Of a DNA stretch of 64,000 nt, positions 1 through 10,069 are shown piece after piece. Origin of the DNA: Stigmatella erecta (GTDB lineage: Bacteria > Myxococcota > Myxococcia > Myxococcales > Myxococcaceae); the NCBI RefSeq assembly GCF_900111745.1, contig NZ_FOIJ01000001.1, forward strand, positions 496,001 to 560,000. The letters run 5' to 3'. Numbering within the stretch: position 1 is the first letter of the stretch; each line of letters begins with the position of its first letter. Both the position numbers and the translations under genes were made by a program. The notes under the pieces are model-generated. The model saw nothing but the letters and a program-made list of their open reading frames with translations. It was not told the origin of the DNA and made no database searches.

Positions 1-679
1 AATCATCCAAAACGGTGACCGCTCCCTCCACGGGCGGCTTGCAATCGTCGCCCACGGAGGTGCCTGCGCGTCCATCTCCGTCCACGTCCGTGTACCAAGT
101 GGTGAACGGCTGAGTGCTCATGCACGTAGTCGCGACGCCTTGCGCCGTGCATGAGAAGGTGCCCGCGCACTCCTGCGCCGTGGTGCAGGCGAGATCCACC
201 GCCCCTGGCTTTACTGCGGGGTTTGCATCGTCGCAGTCCGTTCCCCGCCCATCGACTGGGACCACGAAGCCGTCGTCGTCCAGGTCGGTGGCCCGCAGGT
301 CCAGCCGCACCACCTCGATGCCCTCCTCGGGCACGCGGACGTCCACACTCTCGATGGCCACGCTCCTTCTGTCCTCCACCTTACAGTCAGCCTCGGAGGC
401 TTCGGCAGTGATGGTGAGCTCATGGCTCCAGTCGTCCTGCCGGTAGACGGCAACCGTCAGATCCTGGCTGCGCGGCACTCTGCCGTCCGCAGACTCTAGG
501 ACGCTGAGCACCTGCTCCGTGGACCGGGAGGGGTCCGCCTTGTCGCTCGCCGTCAGGGTGAGGCAGCCCGGGCGGAACGTCGCGTAGGAGAGGTCCACAC
601 GGATAGCCCCCTCACGGCGGTCTTCGCTCTTGCACGCCGCGAGGGTCACAAACCACAAGCCGAACAGGAATAAACGCAT
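1..679 (-). CDS. Lipoprotein with Asp-rich metal-binding motif (3' end outside window)
   Basis: The reading frame starts at ATG 679 and stays open to the left edge, so at least 226 residues are present and the C-terminus is missing. Residues 1-16 form a lipoprotein signal ending in the lipobox LAAC, so the mature protein should be membrane anchored and exported. Around residues 128-148 there is DLDDDGFVVPVDGRGTDCDD, and later DVDGDGRAG. These Asp-rich loops resemble the putative metal-binding motif common in myxobacterial and other deltaproteobacterial secreted proteins (MopE-like), where they are thought to bind calcium. Paired cysteines (CTTAQEC, FSCTAQG) suggest disulfides. It is transcribed divergently from the efflux operon. 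Its function is unknown; the family assignment rests on motifs only. Confidence 0.75.
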   Translation of the reverse strand, partial: MRLFLFGLWFVTLAACKSEDRREGAIRVDLSYATFRPGCLTLTASDKADPSRSTEQVLSVLESADGRVPRSQDLTVAVYRQDDWSHELTITAEASEADCKVEDRRSVAIESVDVRVPEEGIEVVRLDLRATDLDDDGFVVPVDGRGTDCDDANPAVKPGAVDLACTTAQECAGTFSCTAQGVATTCMSTQPFTTWYTDVDGDGRAGTSVGDDCKPPVEGAVTVLDD

Positions 680-881
680 GCCCAGTGCATTCCCGGGCGG
701 TTCAGCGCCCGTCTGGAGGCCGCATTCCCATGGAAATGGGGCCCGGAGAACTCATCGTCCATAATCCGCTGAGCCGGTCACCGTCCAGCCACCTTCGAAG
801 TCCGTGGCCCTGGCATCCTGGCTCCGCTATTTTCTGGCGCTTCGCGTCGCACCCAGGGCTGTAGACATCTCTCGTGTTCTC

Positions 882-2219
882 ATGGTTATCGCGCGTCTCC
901 TCCTGGCATCCCTGAGTTCCTGGCTCCTGCTGGCCGTTCCGGAGGCCCACGCGCAGGCCCCGGAGCCCGCGGCAGCGGCCGAGCCCTTGACCCTGGAGCG
1001 GGCCATTCAGCTGGCAGCCGAGCGGAATGAGGCTCCCCTGGCTGCCCAGCAGCGCTCGGAGGCCGCCGAGGCCCGCGTGGCCCGCGCCCGGGCCTTCTTC
1101 TTTCCGGAGCTGAGTCTGAGCGGCACCTACACCCGCCGCCTCCGGGAGTCCGTCCGGCAAGTGGGGGGAGAGACCACGGTCATCCAGCGCTACAACGCCC
1201 TGGGCGCCTCGGCCACGGCCCGGATGACGCTCTTCGACGCGCGGGGCTTCCCCCTGTACCGCGCGGCCCGGCTGGAGGGAGATGCGGCCCGGCTGGATGC
1301 CCGGGAGGCCCGGCGGCTCGTGGCCTTCGAGGCCGCGGATGCCTTCCTGGCCACGCTGGGCGCCCAGCAGGTCTACGAGGCGGCGGTGCGCCGGCTGGAC
1401 TTCGCGCGCCAGAGCCTGCAGGACGCGCAGGCGCGGGCCCAGGCGGGCCTGGCCAGCACCAATGACGTGACGCGCGCGGAGCTGGAGGCGGCCAGCGCCG
1501 AGGTGCAGCTCGCCTCCTCCCGGGGCGAGGCCCAGACGAGCCGCATCGAGCTGGGCTACCTGCTCGTGGCGCCCCCCATCGAAGTCCCCCTGGTGCTCCC
1601 CGAGGGGCTGCTGGCCGAGGCCGCAAGGACTCCACCGGCGCGGACCTCCCTGGCCGAGGGCGCCGTGAACCGCCGCCTGGACATCCTCTCCGCGCAGCTC
1701 AAGGTGAAGGCCCAGGAGGCCTCCGCGAAGGAGCCCCTGGCCCGGCTGCTGCCCGTCCTGGGCGTCTCCGGCCAGTACCGCTTCACGAACGAGCAGGGGC
1801 TCGCGGGCAACAGCGGGGACGGCGCCTTGCAGGTGGACCTCACGTGGACCCTCTTCGATGGGGGAGAGCGCTACGCCGAGCGGGACGAGCGGGTGGCCCT
1901 GGCCCGGGCCGCAGCCCTGGACGCCACCGCCCTCACGCGCCGGGTGGATGTCGACATCCAGCGCGCCCAGGTGGCGCTCGACAACGCCCAGGCCTCCTTG
2001 AAGCAGAGTGAGCTGGCCGCGCAGCAAGCGCGCAAGAACGCCGAAGAGACGGGGATTCTCTACCGGCAGGGGCTCTCCACCGCGTTGACGGTGGCGGATG
2101 CCTCGCTGCGCCTCTTCGAGGCGGAGGTGGCCCAGGTCCGCACCCGCTATGCCCTGGGGCTGGCGCTGTTGGATCTCCGGGCCGCCGTGGGACTCGACCC
2201 GTTCGGGAAGGAACCGTGA
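882..2219 (+). CDS. TolC-family outer membrane efflux channel
   Basis: This 445-residue protein has the layout of the outer-membrane channel of a tripartite RND pump. ATG 882 was chosen because it gives a clean signal peptide (MVIARLLLASLSSWLLL, cleavage near AHA-QA); an in-frame start 78 bases upstream would put 26 extra residues before it. The rest is an alpha-helical, Ala/Glu/Arg-rich outer-membrane efflux protein with the two internal half-repeats typical of TolC/OprM, including repeated segments of the type LTLERAIQLAAERN and the late YRQGLSTALTVADA. It is the first gene of an operon: its stop overlaps the GTG start of the adaptor gene. Substrate cannot be inferred. Confidence 0.9.
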   Translation: MVIARLLLASLSSWLLLAVPEAHAQAPEPAAAAEPLTLERAIQLAAERNEAPLAAQQRSEAAEARVARARAFFFPELSLSGTYTRRLRESVRQVGGETTVIQRYNALGASATARMTLFDARGFPLYRAARLEGDAARLDAREARRLVAFEAADAFLATLGAQQVYEAAVRRLDFARQSLQDAQARAQAGLASTNDVTRAELEAASAEVQLASSRGEAQTSRIELGYLLVAPPIEVPLVLPEGLLAEAARTPPARTSLAEGAVNRRLDILSAQLKVKAQEASAKEPLARLLPVLGVSGQYRFTNEQGLAGNSGDGALQVDLTWTLFDGGERYAERDERVALARAAALDATALTRRVDVDIQRAQVALDNAQASLKQSELAAQQARKNAEETGILYRQGLSTALTVADASLRLFEAEVAQVRTRYALGLALLDLRAAVGLDPFGKEP

Positions 2220-3421
2220 CCGAGATGCGAGCAAGAGCACGGGTGGCCCTGGCCGCCCTGACCTTGGCCCTGGGGCCCGGGTGCGGATCCAAGGGCGAGG
2301 AGGCGCCGGGCAAGGCCGGAGGCGGGGGCGCGCGGGGCGGGGGCGGCCGGGGGGCCATTCAGTTCCCCGTGGAAGTGGCGCCCGTGGAGGCGCGCGACGT
2401 GCAGTACACCGTCTCCGCGGTGGGGGCCGTGGAGGCCTTCGAGCGCGTGCAGATCACCGCCCGGGTGGCCGGGGTGCTGGACCGCGTGGACTTCTCCGAG
2501 GGGCAGGAGGTGAAGAAGGGCCAGGTGCTCGCGGAGATCGAAACCGCCCGCTACAGCCTCGCGGTGAACCAGGCCCGCGCCGCGCGGGACAAGGCCGTGG
2601 CCACCGCCGAGGAGGCCCAGGCGGGGGCCCAGCGCCGCGCCACCGTGAACGAGCAGCGCCCGGGCCTGCTGCCCGCCGAGGAGCTGGAGAGCTTCCAGAC
2701 GCGCGCGCGCGCCGCGGTGGCCGAGGTCGGCGCGGCGAAGGCGGCGCTGGACAAGGCGGAGTTGGATCTTCGCGATGCCTACGTCCGGGCGCCCATGGAG
2801 GGGGTGCTCCAGACGCGCACCGTGCAGACGGGGCAGTACGTCCAGCCCGGCACGGTGCTGGCCACGCTGCTGCGCCGCGAGCCGCTGCTCCTGCGCTTCC
2901 GGGTTCCGGAGGGCGAGGCCGGGCGGCTCCAGCCCGGCATGGGGGCCCGCTTCACCGTGCGCGCGGATGGGCGGACCTATGACTCGAAGATCACCTACGT
3001 GGCGGCCTCGGCGGACGACCAGAGCCGGATGGTGGTGGTGACGGCGGAGGTGACGGGCGCGGAGTCCAAGGCCCTGCGGCCGGGGGCCTTCGCCTCCGTG
3101 TCGGTGCCCGTGGACACCGCCCGGGACGCACCCGTCATTCCCCAGGCGGCGGTGCGCCCCAGTGAGCGCGGCTTCCTGGCCTTCGTGGTGGAAGGGGACA
3201 AGGCGCGCGAGCGGGTGCTGGAGCTGGGCCTGCGCACCTCGGATGGGCTCGTGGAGGTGCGCCAGGGGCTCCGCCCGGGTGAGCAGCTGGTGGTGCGCGG
3301 CGCCGAGGCCCTGAAGGAGGGCGTGGCCGTGCGCGTGGCGCCAGGGCGCAAGCCCTCCGTCACGGCGGAACCCGGTATCCCCGCGGAGGCGGGGGGGCTC
3401 AACGGAGGCAGCGGGCGATGA
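2216..3421 (+). CDS. RND efflux periplasmic adaptor (membrane fusion protein)
   Basis: This 401-residue adaptor links the inner-membrane pump to the outer-membrane channel. GTG 2216 overlaps the preceding TGA and has GGAAGGA just upstream; ATG 2225 is the alternative. The N-terminus is a lipoprotein-type signal ending in LGPGC, so it is probably anchored in the inner membrane by lipid. A Gly-rich linker precedes the biotinyl-lipoyl-like half (ITARVAGVLDRVDFSEGQEV), a coiled-coil hairpin near residues 110-190, the second lipoyl half (VRAPMEGVLQTRTVQTGQYV), and beta-barrel and membrane-proximal domains. Gene order and 4-base overlaps on both sides support co-translation with its partners. Confidence 0.92.
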   Translation: MTEMRARARVALAALTLALGPGCGSKGEEAPGKAGGGGARGGGGRGAIQFPVEVAPVEARDVQYTVSAVGAVEAFERVQITARVAGVLDRVDFSEGQEVKKGQVLAEIETARYSLAVNQARAARDKAVATAEEAQAGAQRRATVNEQRPGLLPAEELESFQTRARAAVAEVGAAKAALDKAELDLRDAYVRAPMEGVLQTRTVQTGQYVQPGTVLATLLRREPLLLRFRVPEGEAGRLQPGMGARFTVRADGRTYDSKITYVAASADDQSRMVVVTAEVTGAESKALRPGAFASVSVPVDTARDAPVIPQAAVRPSERGFLAFVVEGDKARERVLELGLRTSDGLVEVRQGLRPGEQLVVRGAEALKEGVAVRVAPGRKPSVTAEPGIPAEAGGLNGGSGR

Positions 3422-6400
3422 ACATCACCGAGGTCTGTATCCGGAAGCCCGTCCTCGCCTGGATGCTGATGGCCGCCACCATCGTCTTCGGACTGGTGGC
3501 CGCGCAGCGCATCGGCATCAGCCAGTTCCCGGACGTGGACTTTCCCACCATCAACGTCTCGGTGACGTGGGAGGGCGCCTCGCCCGAGGCCGTGGAGAGC
3601 GATCTCATCGAGCCGCTGGAAGAGGCGGTGATGCAGGTGGAGGGCGTGAAGACGATTACCTCCACCGCGCGCCAGGGCAGCGCCTCCATCACGGTGGAGC
3701 TGGACCTGTCGCGCAACGTGGACCTGGCGCTCCAGGACGTGCAGACGAAGGTGAGCCAGGCCCAGCGCCGGCTGCCGGAGGACGTGGATCCGCCCGTCAC
3801 CTCCAAGACGAACCCCGAGGACCAGCCCATCATGTGGCTGGGCGTGGCGGGCCCCTTCTCGCAGCAGGTGGTGAGCGACTACGCGCGCTACCGGCTGCGG
3901 GAGAAGCTCCAGACGGTGCCCGGCGTGGGCGAGGTGACGCTGGGCGGCTCGCTGGAGCGCAACGTGCGCATCTGGGTGGACTCCCAGAAGATGGATGCCC
4001 AGGGGCTCACCGTCGCCGACGTCATCGCCGCCCTGCAGCGTGAGCACGTGGAGCTGCCTGCGGGCCGCATCGAGACGGAGGGGCGCGAGGTCAACGTGCG
4101 CGTCATGGGCGAGGCGTTGGATTTGACGGCCCTGCGCAACATCGTCGTGCGCCAGCAGGGCGGGGCGACGGTGTACCTGTCGGACGTGGCGCTGGTGGAG
4201 GACGGCTTCGAGGACACGCGGCGCATGTCGCGCGTCAACGGCAACCCCGCCCAGGGCCTGGGCATCCGCAAGCAGCGCGGCGCCAACGCCGTCGCCGTGG
4301 CCCAGGGCGTTCACGCGGTGCTGGCGGAGCTGCGCAAGGACTTGCCCGAGGGGATGGAGATCGGCGTGAACTTCGACTCGACGAAGTTCATCGAGGAGAG
4401 CGTTCACGAGATCGAGTTCGAGCTGCTGCTGGCCTGCATCCTGACGGCGCTGGTGTGCTGGATGTTCCTGGGCTCGCTGTCGAGCACGCTCAACGTCATC
4501 CTGGCCATTCCCATGTCGCTGCTGGGCACCGTGGCGGTCATCTACTTCCTGGGCTTCACGCTCAACACCTTCACGCTCTTGGGGCTGGCGCTGGCGGTGG
4601 GCATCGTGGTGGACGACGCCATCATGGTGCTGGAGAACATCTACCGGCACGCGGAGATGGGCAAGGAGCGCACCCGCGCGGCGCGCGAGGGCACCGCCGA
4701 GATCACCTTCGCGGCGCTGGCGGCCACGCTGGCGGTGGTGGCCATCTTCATCCCCGTCGTCTTCATGCAGGGGGTCATCGGCCGGTTCTTCCTCCAGTTC
4801 GGCGTCACCCTGTGCGTGGCGGTGCTGCTCTCCTATGTCGAGGCCATCACCCTGGCGCCCGCGCGGTGCGCGCAGCTCCTGAAAACCTCCCGCGAGCACC
4901 GCGGGCGGGTCGGGCAATGGGTGGACCGCGGCTTCGCGAAGCTCGAGGGGCTGTATGCGCGCGTGCTGGACCGGGTCCTGGCGCGGCCCCTCTGGGTGCT
5001 GGGCGGGGCGGTGGTGCTGCTGGGCGCCTCCGCGTTCGTCTTCCAGGCGCTGCCCAGCGAGTTCGTCCCCTCGCAGGACCAGAGCCGCCTGACGGTGCGC
5101 CTGCAGACGGCGGTGGGCAGCAGCCTCGACGAGACGGACCGGCTGTTCCAGCAGGCGGAGGCGGTGGTCAACCGGCGGCCGGAGGTCGTCCGCGTCTTCT
5201 CGACGGTGGGCGGCATGGGCGGCTCGGGGGTGAACTCGGGCCAGCTCATGTTGACGCTGCTGCCGCCCGATCAGCGCATGTCCCAGGCCGAGTTCCAGCA
5301 GGTGCTGCGCAAGGAGCTCAACGCCATCCCGGGCCTGCGCGCCGTGGTGCAGGACTTGTCCCAGAGCGGCTTCACCGCGCAGCGCGGCTTCCCGGTGGAG
5401 TTCAGCGTGCGCGGCTCGGACTGGGAGCAGCTCGTGGTGGCCAGCGGGCAGATGCGCGAGACGCTCCAGGCCAGCGGCAAGGTGGTGGACGTGGACACGG
5501 ACTACCAGCTCGGCATGCCAGAGCTGCGCCTCATCCCGGACCGGGCCCGCGCCGCCGACATGGGCATCTCCATCGAGTCGGTGGCCTCCACCATCAACTC
5601 CCTGGTGGGCGGGGTGCGCGTGGGCAAGTACAGCACGGGGGGCCGCCGCATCGACGTGCGGCTCCGGCTGCTGGCCGACCAGCGCGCGCGGCCGGAGGAC
5701 CTGGGCGGGCTCAAGGTGCGCGCCGCCAACGGGGAGCTGGTGCCGCTCTCGGCGCTGGTCCAGCAGGAGGAGCGCCCGGCGCTCCAGGCCATCACCCGGC
5801 GGGACCGGGAGCGCGCCATCAGCATCTTCGCCAACGTGGCCCCGTCCTCGAACCAGGAGGAGGCGCTCGCGCTGGTGGAGCAGGCCGCCAAGCAGCTGCC
5901 TACGGGCACCCGGGCGGTGCTGGGCGGCGCGAGCGTGGCCTTCCGCGAGTCCATGGGCAGCCTGCTCTTCGCGCTCTTCCTGGGGATCGGCGTGGCGTAC
6001 ATGGTGCTCGCCTCGCAGTTCAACTCGTTCCTCCACCCGGTGACGGTGCTCACCATCCTCCCGCTGTCGGTGGCCGGGGCCGCCTTCGCGCTGGGCCTGG
6101 CCGGCATGACGCTGAACATCTTCAGCATGATCGGCCTGCTCCTGCTGATGGGCATCGTGAAGAAGAACTCCATCATCCTCATGGACTACGCGCTCCAGCA
6201 GCGCGAGGAGGGCGCGGACGCGCGGGAGGCCATGCGGCGCGCGGGCCCGGTGCGCCTGCGGCCCATCCTCATGACGTCGCTGGCCACGATGATGGCGGCC
6301 ATCCCCGCGGCGCTGGCGCTGGGCGCGGGCAGCGAGACGCGGGCCCCCATGTCCATCGCCGTGCTCGGCGGCCTGTCCGTGTCCACCGTGCTCAGCCTGC

Positions 6401-6522
6401 TGGTGGTGCCCGCCTTCTACGTGGTGGCGGACCAGCTCAAGAGTCGGCTCGGCCGGCGCACAGGCCAGGACGAGCAGCCGCCCCACGAGCCCCCGGTCCG
6501 GCCGGTGCAGCCCTCGCCCTGA
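3418..6522 (+). CDS. RND multidrug efflux pump, HAE1-type permease
   Basis: This is a 1034-residue inner-membrane pump, the usual length for the AcrB/MexB/HAE1 family, which exports drugs or other amphiphiles using the proton gradient. The N-terminus (MNITEVCIRKPVLAWML) is the family's first transmembrane helix. The TM4 segment LALAVGIVVDDAIMVLENI carries the two adjacent Asp residues needed for proton relay, and the second half repeats the architecture (LLLMGIVKKNSIILMDYA). Two large periplasmic loops lie between TM1-2 and TM7-8. The ATG overlaps the adaptor stop (ATGA). No repressor gene is adjacent, so regulation is not visible here. Confidence 0.94.
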   Translation: MNITEVCIRKPVLAWMLMAATIVFGLVAAQRIGISQFPDVDFPTINVSVTWEGASPEAVESDLIEPLEEAVMQVEGVKTITSTARQGSASITVELDLSRNVDLALQDVQTKVSQAQRRLPEDVDPPVTSKTNPEDQPIMWLGVAGPFSQQVVSDYARYRLREKLQTVPGVGEVTLGGSLERNVRIWVDSQKMDAQGLTVADVIAALQREHVELPAGRIETEGREVNVRVMGEALDLTALRNIVVRQQGGATVYLSDVALVEDGFEDTRRMSRVNGNPAQGLGIRKQRGANAVAVAQGVHAVLAELRKDLPEGMEIGVNFDSTKFIEESVHEIEFELLLACILTALVCWMFLGSLSSTLNVILAIPMSLLGTVAVIYFLGFTLNTFTLLGLALAVGIVVDDAIMVLENIYRHAEMGKERTRAAREGTAEITFAALAATLAVVAIFIPVVFMQGVIGRFFLQFGVTLCVAVLLSYVEAITLAPARCAQLLKTSREHRGRVGQWVDRGFAKLEGLYARVLDRVLARPLWVLGGAVVLLGASAFVFQALPSEFVPSQDQSRLTVRLQTAVGSSLDETDRLFQQAEAVVNRRPEVVRVFSTVGGMGGSGVNSGQLMLTLLPPDQRMSQAEFQQVLRKELNAIPGLRAVVQDLSQSGFTAQRGFPVEFSVRGSDWEQLVVASGQMRETLQASGKVVDVDTDYQLGMPELRLIPDRARAADMGISIESVASTINSLVGGVRVGKYSTGGRRIDVRLRLLADQRARPEDLGGLKVRAANGELVPLSALVQQEERPALQAITRRDRERAISIFANVAPSSNQEEALALVEQAAKQLPTGTRAVLGGASVAFRESMGSLLFALFLGIGVAYMVLASQFNSFLHPVTVLTILPLSVAGAAFALGLAGMTLNIFSMIGLLLLMGIVKKNSIILMDYALQQREEGADAREAMRRAGPVRLRPILMTSLATMMAAIPAALALGAGSETRAPMSIAVLGGLSVSTVLSLLVVPAFYVVADQLKSRLGRRTGQDEQPPHEPPVRPVQPSP

Positions 6523-6545
6523 TGCAGGGCGGGGCAGGGGGGCGG

Positions 6546-7157
6546 CTACTGGGAGGGCAGGCTCAGCACGGGCCGGATGCGCGCCTTCAGCTCATCCGTA
6601 TCGGCGAAGGTGACGGTGACGCCCGGGTGGGTGCCCTCGCCGTGGGCCAGGGTGATGTGAACCACCGTGGCCTCGTGCTCGAGGGTGGCGCGGGCGAAGT
6701 CCAGGCAGAGCGACAGCAGCACCTTCTCCTGGATGCGCATCACCTTGTCGGTGGCGATGAACAGGCGGCCCTGTGCCAGCTCCCGGTCATGGAAGCACTG
6801 GAGCTGCTCGGGGCTGGAGAAGTGCAGCTCGAAGGTGGGATTGCCCGTGTGCACCAGGTCCGCCACCACCTCCCCCGGGTAGAGGAAGCGCACCCCGAAG
6901 CCGTCCTGCTCCTCCTCCCGGAGCTCCGGGGGGACCAGCCGGTGGCGCTGCACCACGGCCTCGAACATCACGAAATTCTTCGGATCCAGGTGCACCTGGA
7001 CGTGGATGCGCGTATCGAGCGGTACCAGGTGGTTCGTGACGATGAAGGCGCCGCCCTTGGAGATGTCCCCGGTGAAACCGGACTCCGAGAGGTCCTCCGT
7101 ACCGAAACGAACCGTGTACTGCTGCTTGAACCTCCGGTATCTCCGCTTCTCCACCAT
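6546..7157 (-). CDS. PilZ domain protein (candidate c-di-GMP receptor)
   Basis: This 203-residue protein starts at ATG 7157, preceded by AGGAG at good spacing; a longer frame to 7214 lacks this support. Residues 3-8 (EKRRYRR) supply the RxxxR element and DISKGGAF supplies the [D/N]xSxxG element, together the c-di-GMP-binding signature of PilZ domains. The region after about residue 110 is less conserved and may be a second, degenerate PilZ-like beta-barrel. No membrane segment is seen, so it is probably cytoplasmic. In myxobacteria such proteins modulate motility or polysaccharide output, but nothing nearby identifies its target. It diverges from the NYN gene and ends 23 bases from the convergent pump gene. 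Confidence 0.85.
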   Translation of the reverse strand: MVEKRRYRRFKQQYTVRFGTEDLSESGFTGDISKGGAFIVTNHLVPLDTRIHVQVHLDPKNFVMFEAVVQRHRLVPPELREEEQDGFGVRFLYPGEVVADLVHTGNPTFELHFSSPEQLQCFHDRELAQGRLFIATDKVMRIQEKVLLSLCLDFARATLEHEATVVHITLAHGEGTHPGVTVTFADTDELKARIRPVLSLPSQ

Positions 7158-7267
7158 CGGGCGTCTCCTGAGAGCCTCGCCTGGATTTGCCGCACCCGGC
7201 CCGCAGTGTGCCACGAGTCGTGCCGTTCCGGCTGTATCAGCTTGCTCGGTGCTAAGAACGAAAATCA

Positions 7268-7288
7268 GGGGGCTTCCTGGAATCCCCC
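7268..7288. promoter_or_regulatory. 21-bp near-palindrome in the pilZ/NYN divergent region
   Basis: The half-sites GGGGGCTTCC and GGAATCCCCC flank a single central T, with one mismatch in the symmetry. The element lies 57 bases before the NYN gene start and about 110 bases before the PilZ gene, so it could be an operator for either gene. The identity of any binding protein is unknown. Confidence 0.3.
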
Positions 7289-7345
7289 CTCGCGTTTCCG
7301 GGTTTCCCCTATCTGCCGCCCAGGCGGCCCTGCCTAGAGATTTCC

Positions 7346-8287
7346 TTGGATTCCAAAAACGAAAGCCGCATCGCCCTCTTCCTCGACTTCGAGAACCTCG
7401 TCACCAACACCGGCATCAGCTCCGCGGGGTTCGACCTGCAGCCCTCCATGGACCGGCTGCTGGAGAAGGGCAAGGTGGTCTTCCGCCGGGCCTACTGTGA
7501 CTGGTCCCGCTTCGCGGACGCCAAGGGGCGGCTGCACGAGTACGGCGTGGAGCTGGTGGACGTGCCCCCCTCCACGCGGGCGGGCAAGAACGGGGCGGAC
7601 ATGCGCCTCGTCATCGACGCGCTGGAGCTGTGCTACGCGCGCGAACATATCGACACCTTCGTCATCGCCTCGGGCGACAGCGACTTCTGTCCGCTGGCGT
7701 ACAAGCTGCGCGAGAACGGCCGCACCGTCATCGGCCTGGCGGTGAAGGAGTCCACCTCGCCCCTGTTCGTGAAGGCCTGTGACGAGTTCCTCTACCTGCG
7801 CCCGAAGCAGTCCACGCCGCGCGGGGAGAAGGACAAGCGCGGCGGCGAGGAGTCCCCCCGGGGCTCGCGCGCCGGCCGCCATGCGGAGGGCAAGGGGAGC
7901 AAGGCCGCCGAGAAGGAGGCCGCGGCCAAGGCCACCCCCAAGGTGCCGGACATCGCGCGCAAGGTGGTCCAGCGCCTGCTGGGCAGCGCCGCGGGCCCCA
8001 TCAACCCCTCCCTCATCAAGGAGACCATCGTCCGCAAGGAGCCCGACTTCGACGAGCGCGACCATGGCTTCCCCACCTTCGCCCGCCTGCTGGAGGCCAT
8101 GGAGCAGGAGGGCATCCTCAAGCGGCAGCAGCAGGGGCGGCAGTGGTACGTGGTGTCTCCGGAGACGCCCGAGGCCCGGCCCAGCTCCTCGCGCCGCTCG
8201 CGGGAGGCCCGGGAGACCAAGCAGGAAGAGGAGGTCGAGGACGAGGAGCTGGAGTCCTATCCGGACCCTGAGGACAGCGAGGGCTGA
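7346..8287 (+). CDS. NYN domain RNase-like protein with C-terminal OST-HTH (LOTUS) domain
   Basis: This 313-residue protein belongs to the LabA/DUF88-like branch of the PIN-fold NYN family, whose members are predicted metal-dependent RNases. Asp residues expected at the active site are visible in ALFLDFEN (D14), NGADMRLVIDA and ASGDSDFCPL. After a charged low-complexity linker (about 150-205), residues 210-285 (DIARKVVQRLLGS to RQWYVVS) match the winged-helix OST-HTH/LOTUS fold, a known RNA-binding partner of NYN domains. The C-terminus is highly acidic. The only start that keeps the first NYN strand is TTG 7346; its ribosome site is weak. The RNA target is unknown. Confidence 0.85.
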   Translation: MDSKNESRIALFLDFENLVTNTGISSAGFDLQPSMDRLLEKGKVVFRRAYCDWSRFADAKGRLHEYGVELVDVPPSTRAGKNGADMRLVIDALELCYAREHIDTFVIASGDSDFCPLAYKLRENGRTVIGLAVKESTSPLFVKACDEFLYLRPKQSTPRGEKDKRGGEESPRGSRAGRHAEGKGSKAAEKEAAAKATPKVPDIARKVVQRLLGSAAGPINPSLIKETIVRKEPDFDERDHGFPTFARLLEAMEQEGILKRQQQGRQWYVVSPETPEARPSSSRRSREARETKQEEEVEDEELESYPDPEDSEG

Positions 8288-8305
8288 GCCCCGGGGGGCC
8301 TCCGG

Positions 8306-9289
<984 letters not shown>

Positions 9290-9435
9290 GGGCGACAGGC
9301 TCCTGGGGCCCACGGGAAGACCCGTGCGCACATTCCTGTAACGGGCAGTACAGGTTTGTGGTAACACGCGGGTCCCGCGCGGGCAAGCAAGCCTCACGCG
9401 CCCCAGGGGGCCGAGGCCTTCCCTGGCCGGCCGGA

Positions 9436-10002
9436 CTACTTCTGGGCCGCCTGGGCCTTCTCCTGCTTCTCCTCCCCATCCTCGTCCTCGTCCTCGAAGG
9501 ACAGCTGGCAGCCCGACTCCTCGTCGAGCGCGCCCTGGATGAAGCTCTGGATGAGATCCTTGCCGTTGAAGGCCAGGTTGAAGTTCACCTTGTCCCCGCC
9601 GAGCGTGGCGCCCTCGTCCATCTGAAGGGTGCCTCCCAGCGCGACGAGATCCCCCTGCACGTGGGCCTTCTTCCGCAGGCGGATGCCTCCGCCGATGGAG
9701 ACCACCTTCCCCGTCACCACCGCACCGGCCTCGATGATGACCTTGCCCTGGATGGCCACCACGTCCTCCACCTCCGCGCCCTTGCGGACGATGACGTTGC
9801 CCTCGACGGCCACCGCGTCCTTGGCCTTCTCCCCGGCCTCCAGGACGAGGTCCGTGCCCTGAACGGCGCGGGAGCCCTCCTTGGATTGCACGGCGCACAC
9901 CACGCGAGGGTGGGGCTCCGTCTTCGCTTCGGTGTCCTCCGCGAAGGCGGGGAAGGCCATCAGCGCTGCGAGGGCCAGGGGGGCAAGGGTCAGGGGGCGC
10001 AT
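9436..10002 (-). CDS. Secreted beta-repeat protein, bactofilin-like hexad pattern
   Basis: This 188-residue protein has a Sec signal (residues 1-21, ending AFA-ED) and then about 100 residues of short hydrophobic repeats such as [38 protein letters not shown] and [14 protein letters not shown]. This periodicity predicts a right-handed beta-solenoid like those of bactofilins and polymer-forming cytoskeletal proteins, but here it is exported. The tail is very acidic ([10 protein letters not shown]). It lies 67 bases downstream of the sensor kinase gene, on the same strand. No function is known; the fold call is inference from repeat spacing. Confidence 0.7.
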   Translation of the reverse strand: MRPLTLAPLALAALMAFPAFAEDTEAKTEPHPRVVCAVQSKEGSRAVQGTDLVLEAGEKAKDAVAVEGNVIVRKGAEVEDVVAIQGKVIIEAGAVVTGKVVSIGGGIRLRKKAHVQGDLVALGGTLQMDEGATLGGDKVNFNLAFNGKDLIQSFIQGALDEESGCQLSFEDEDEDGEEKQEKAQAAQK

Positions 10003-10069
10003 GAAAGAGGCTCCGCGAAGAGAGGACCTTCTCCCTACGGGGGAGCCCCCGCGCCCATTGCACCGGGCC

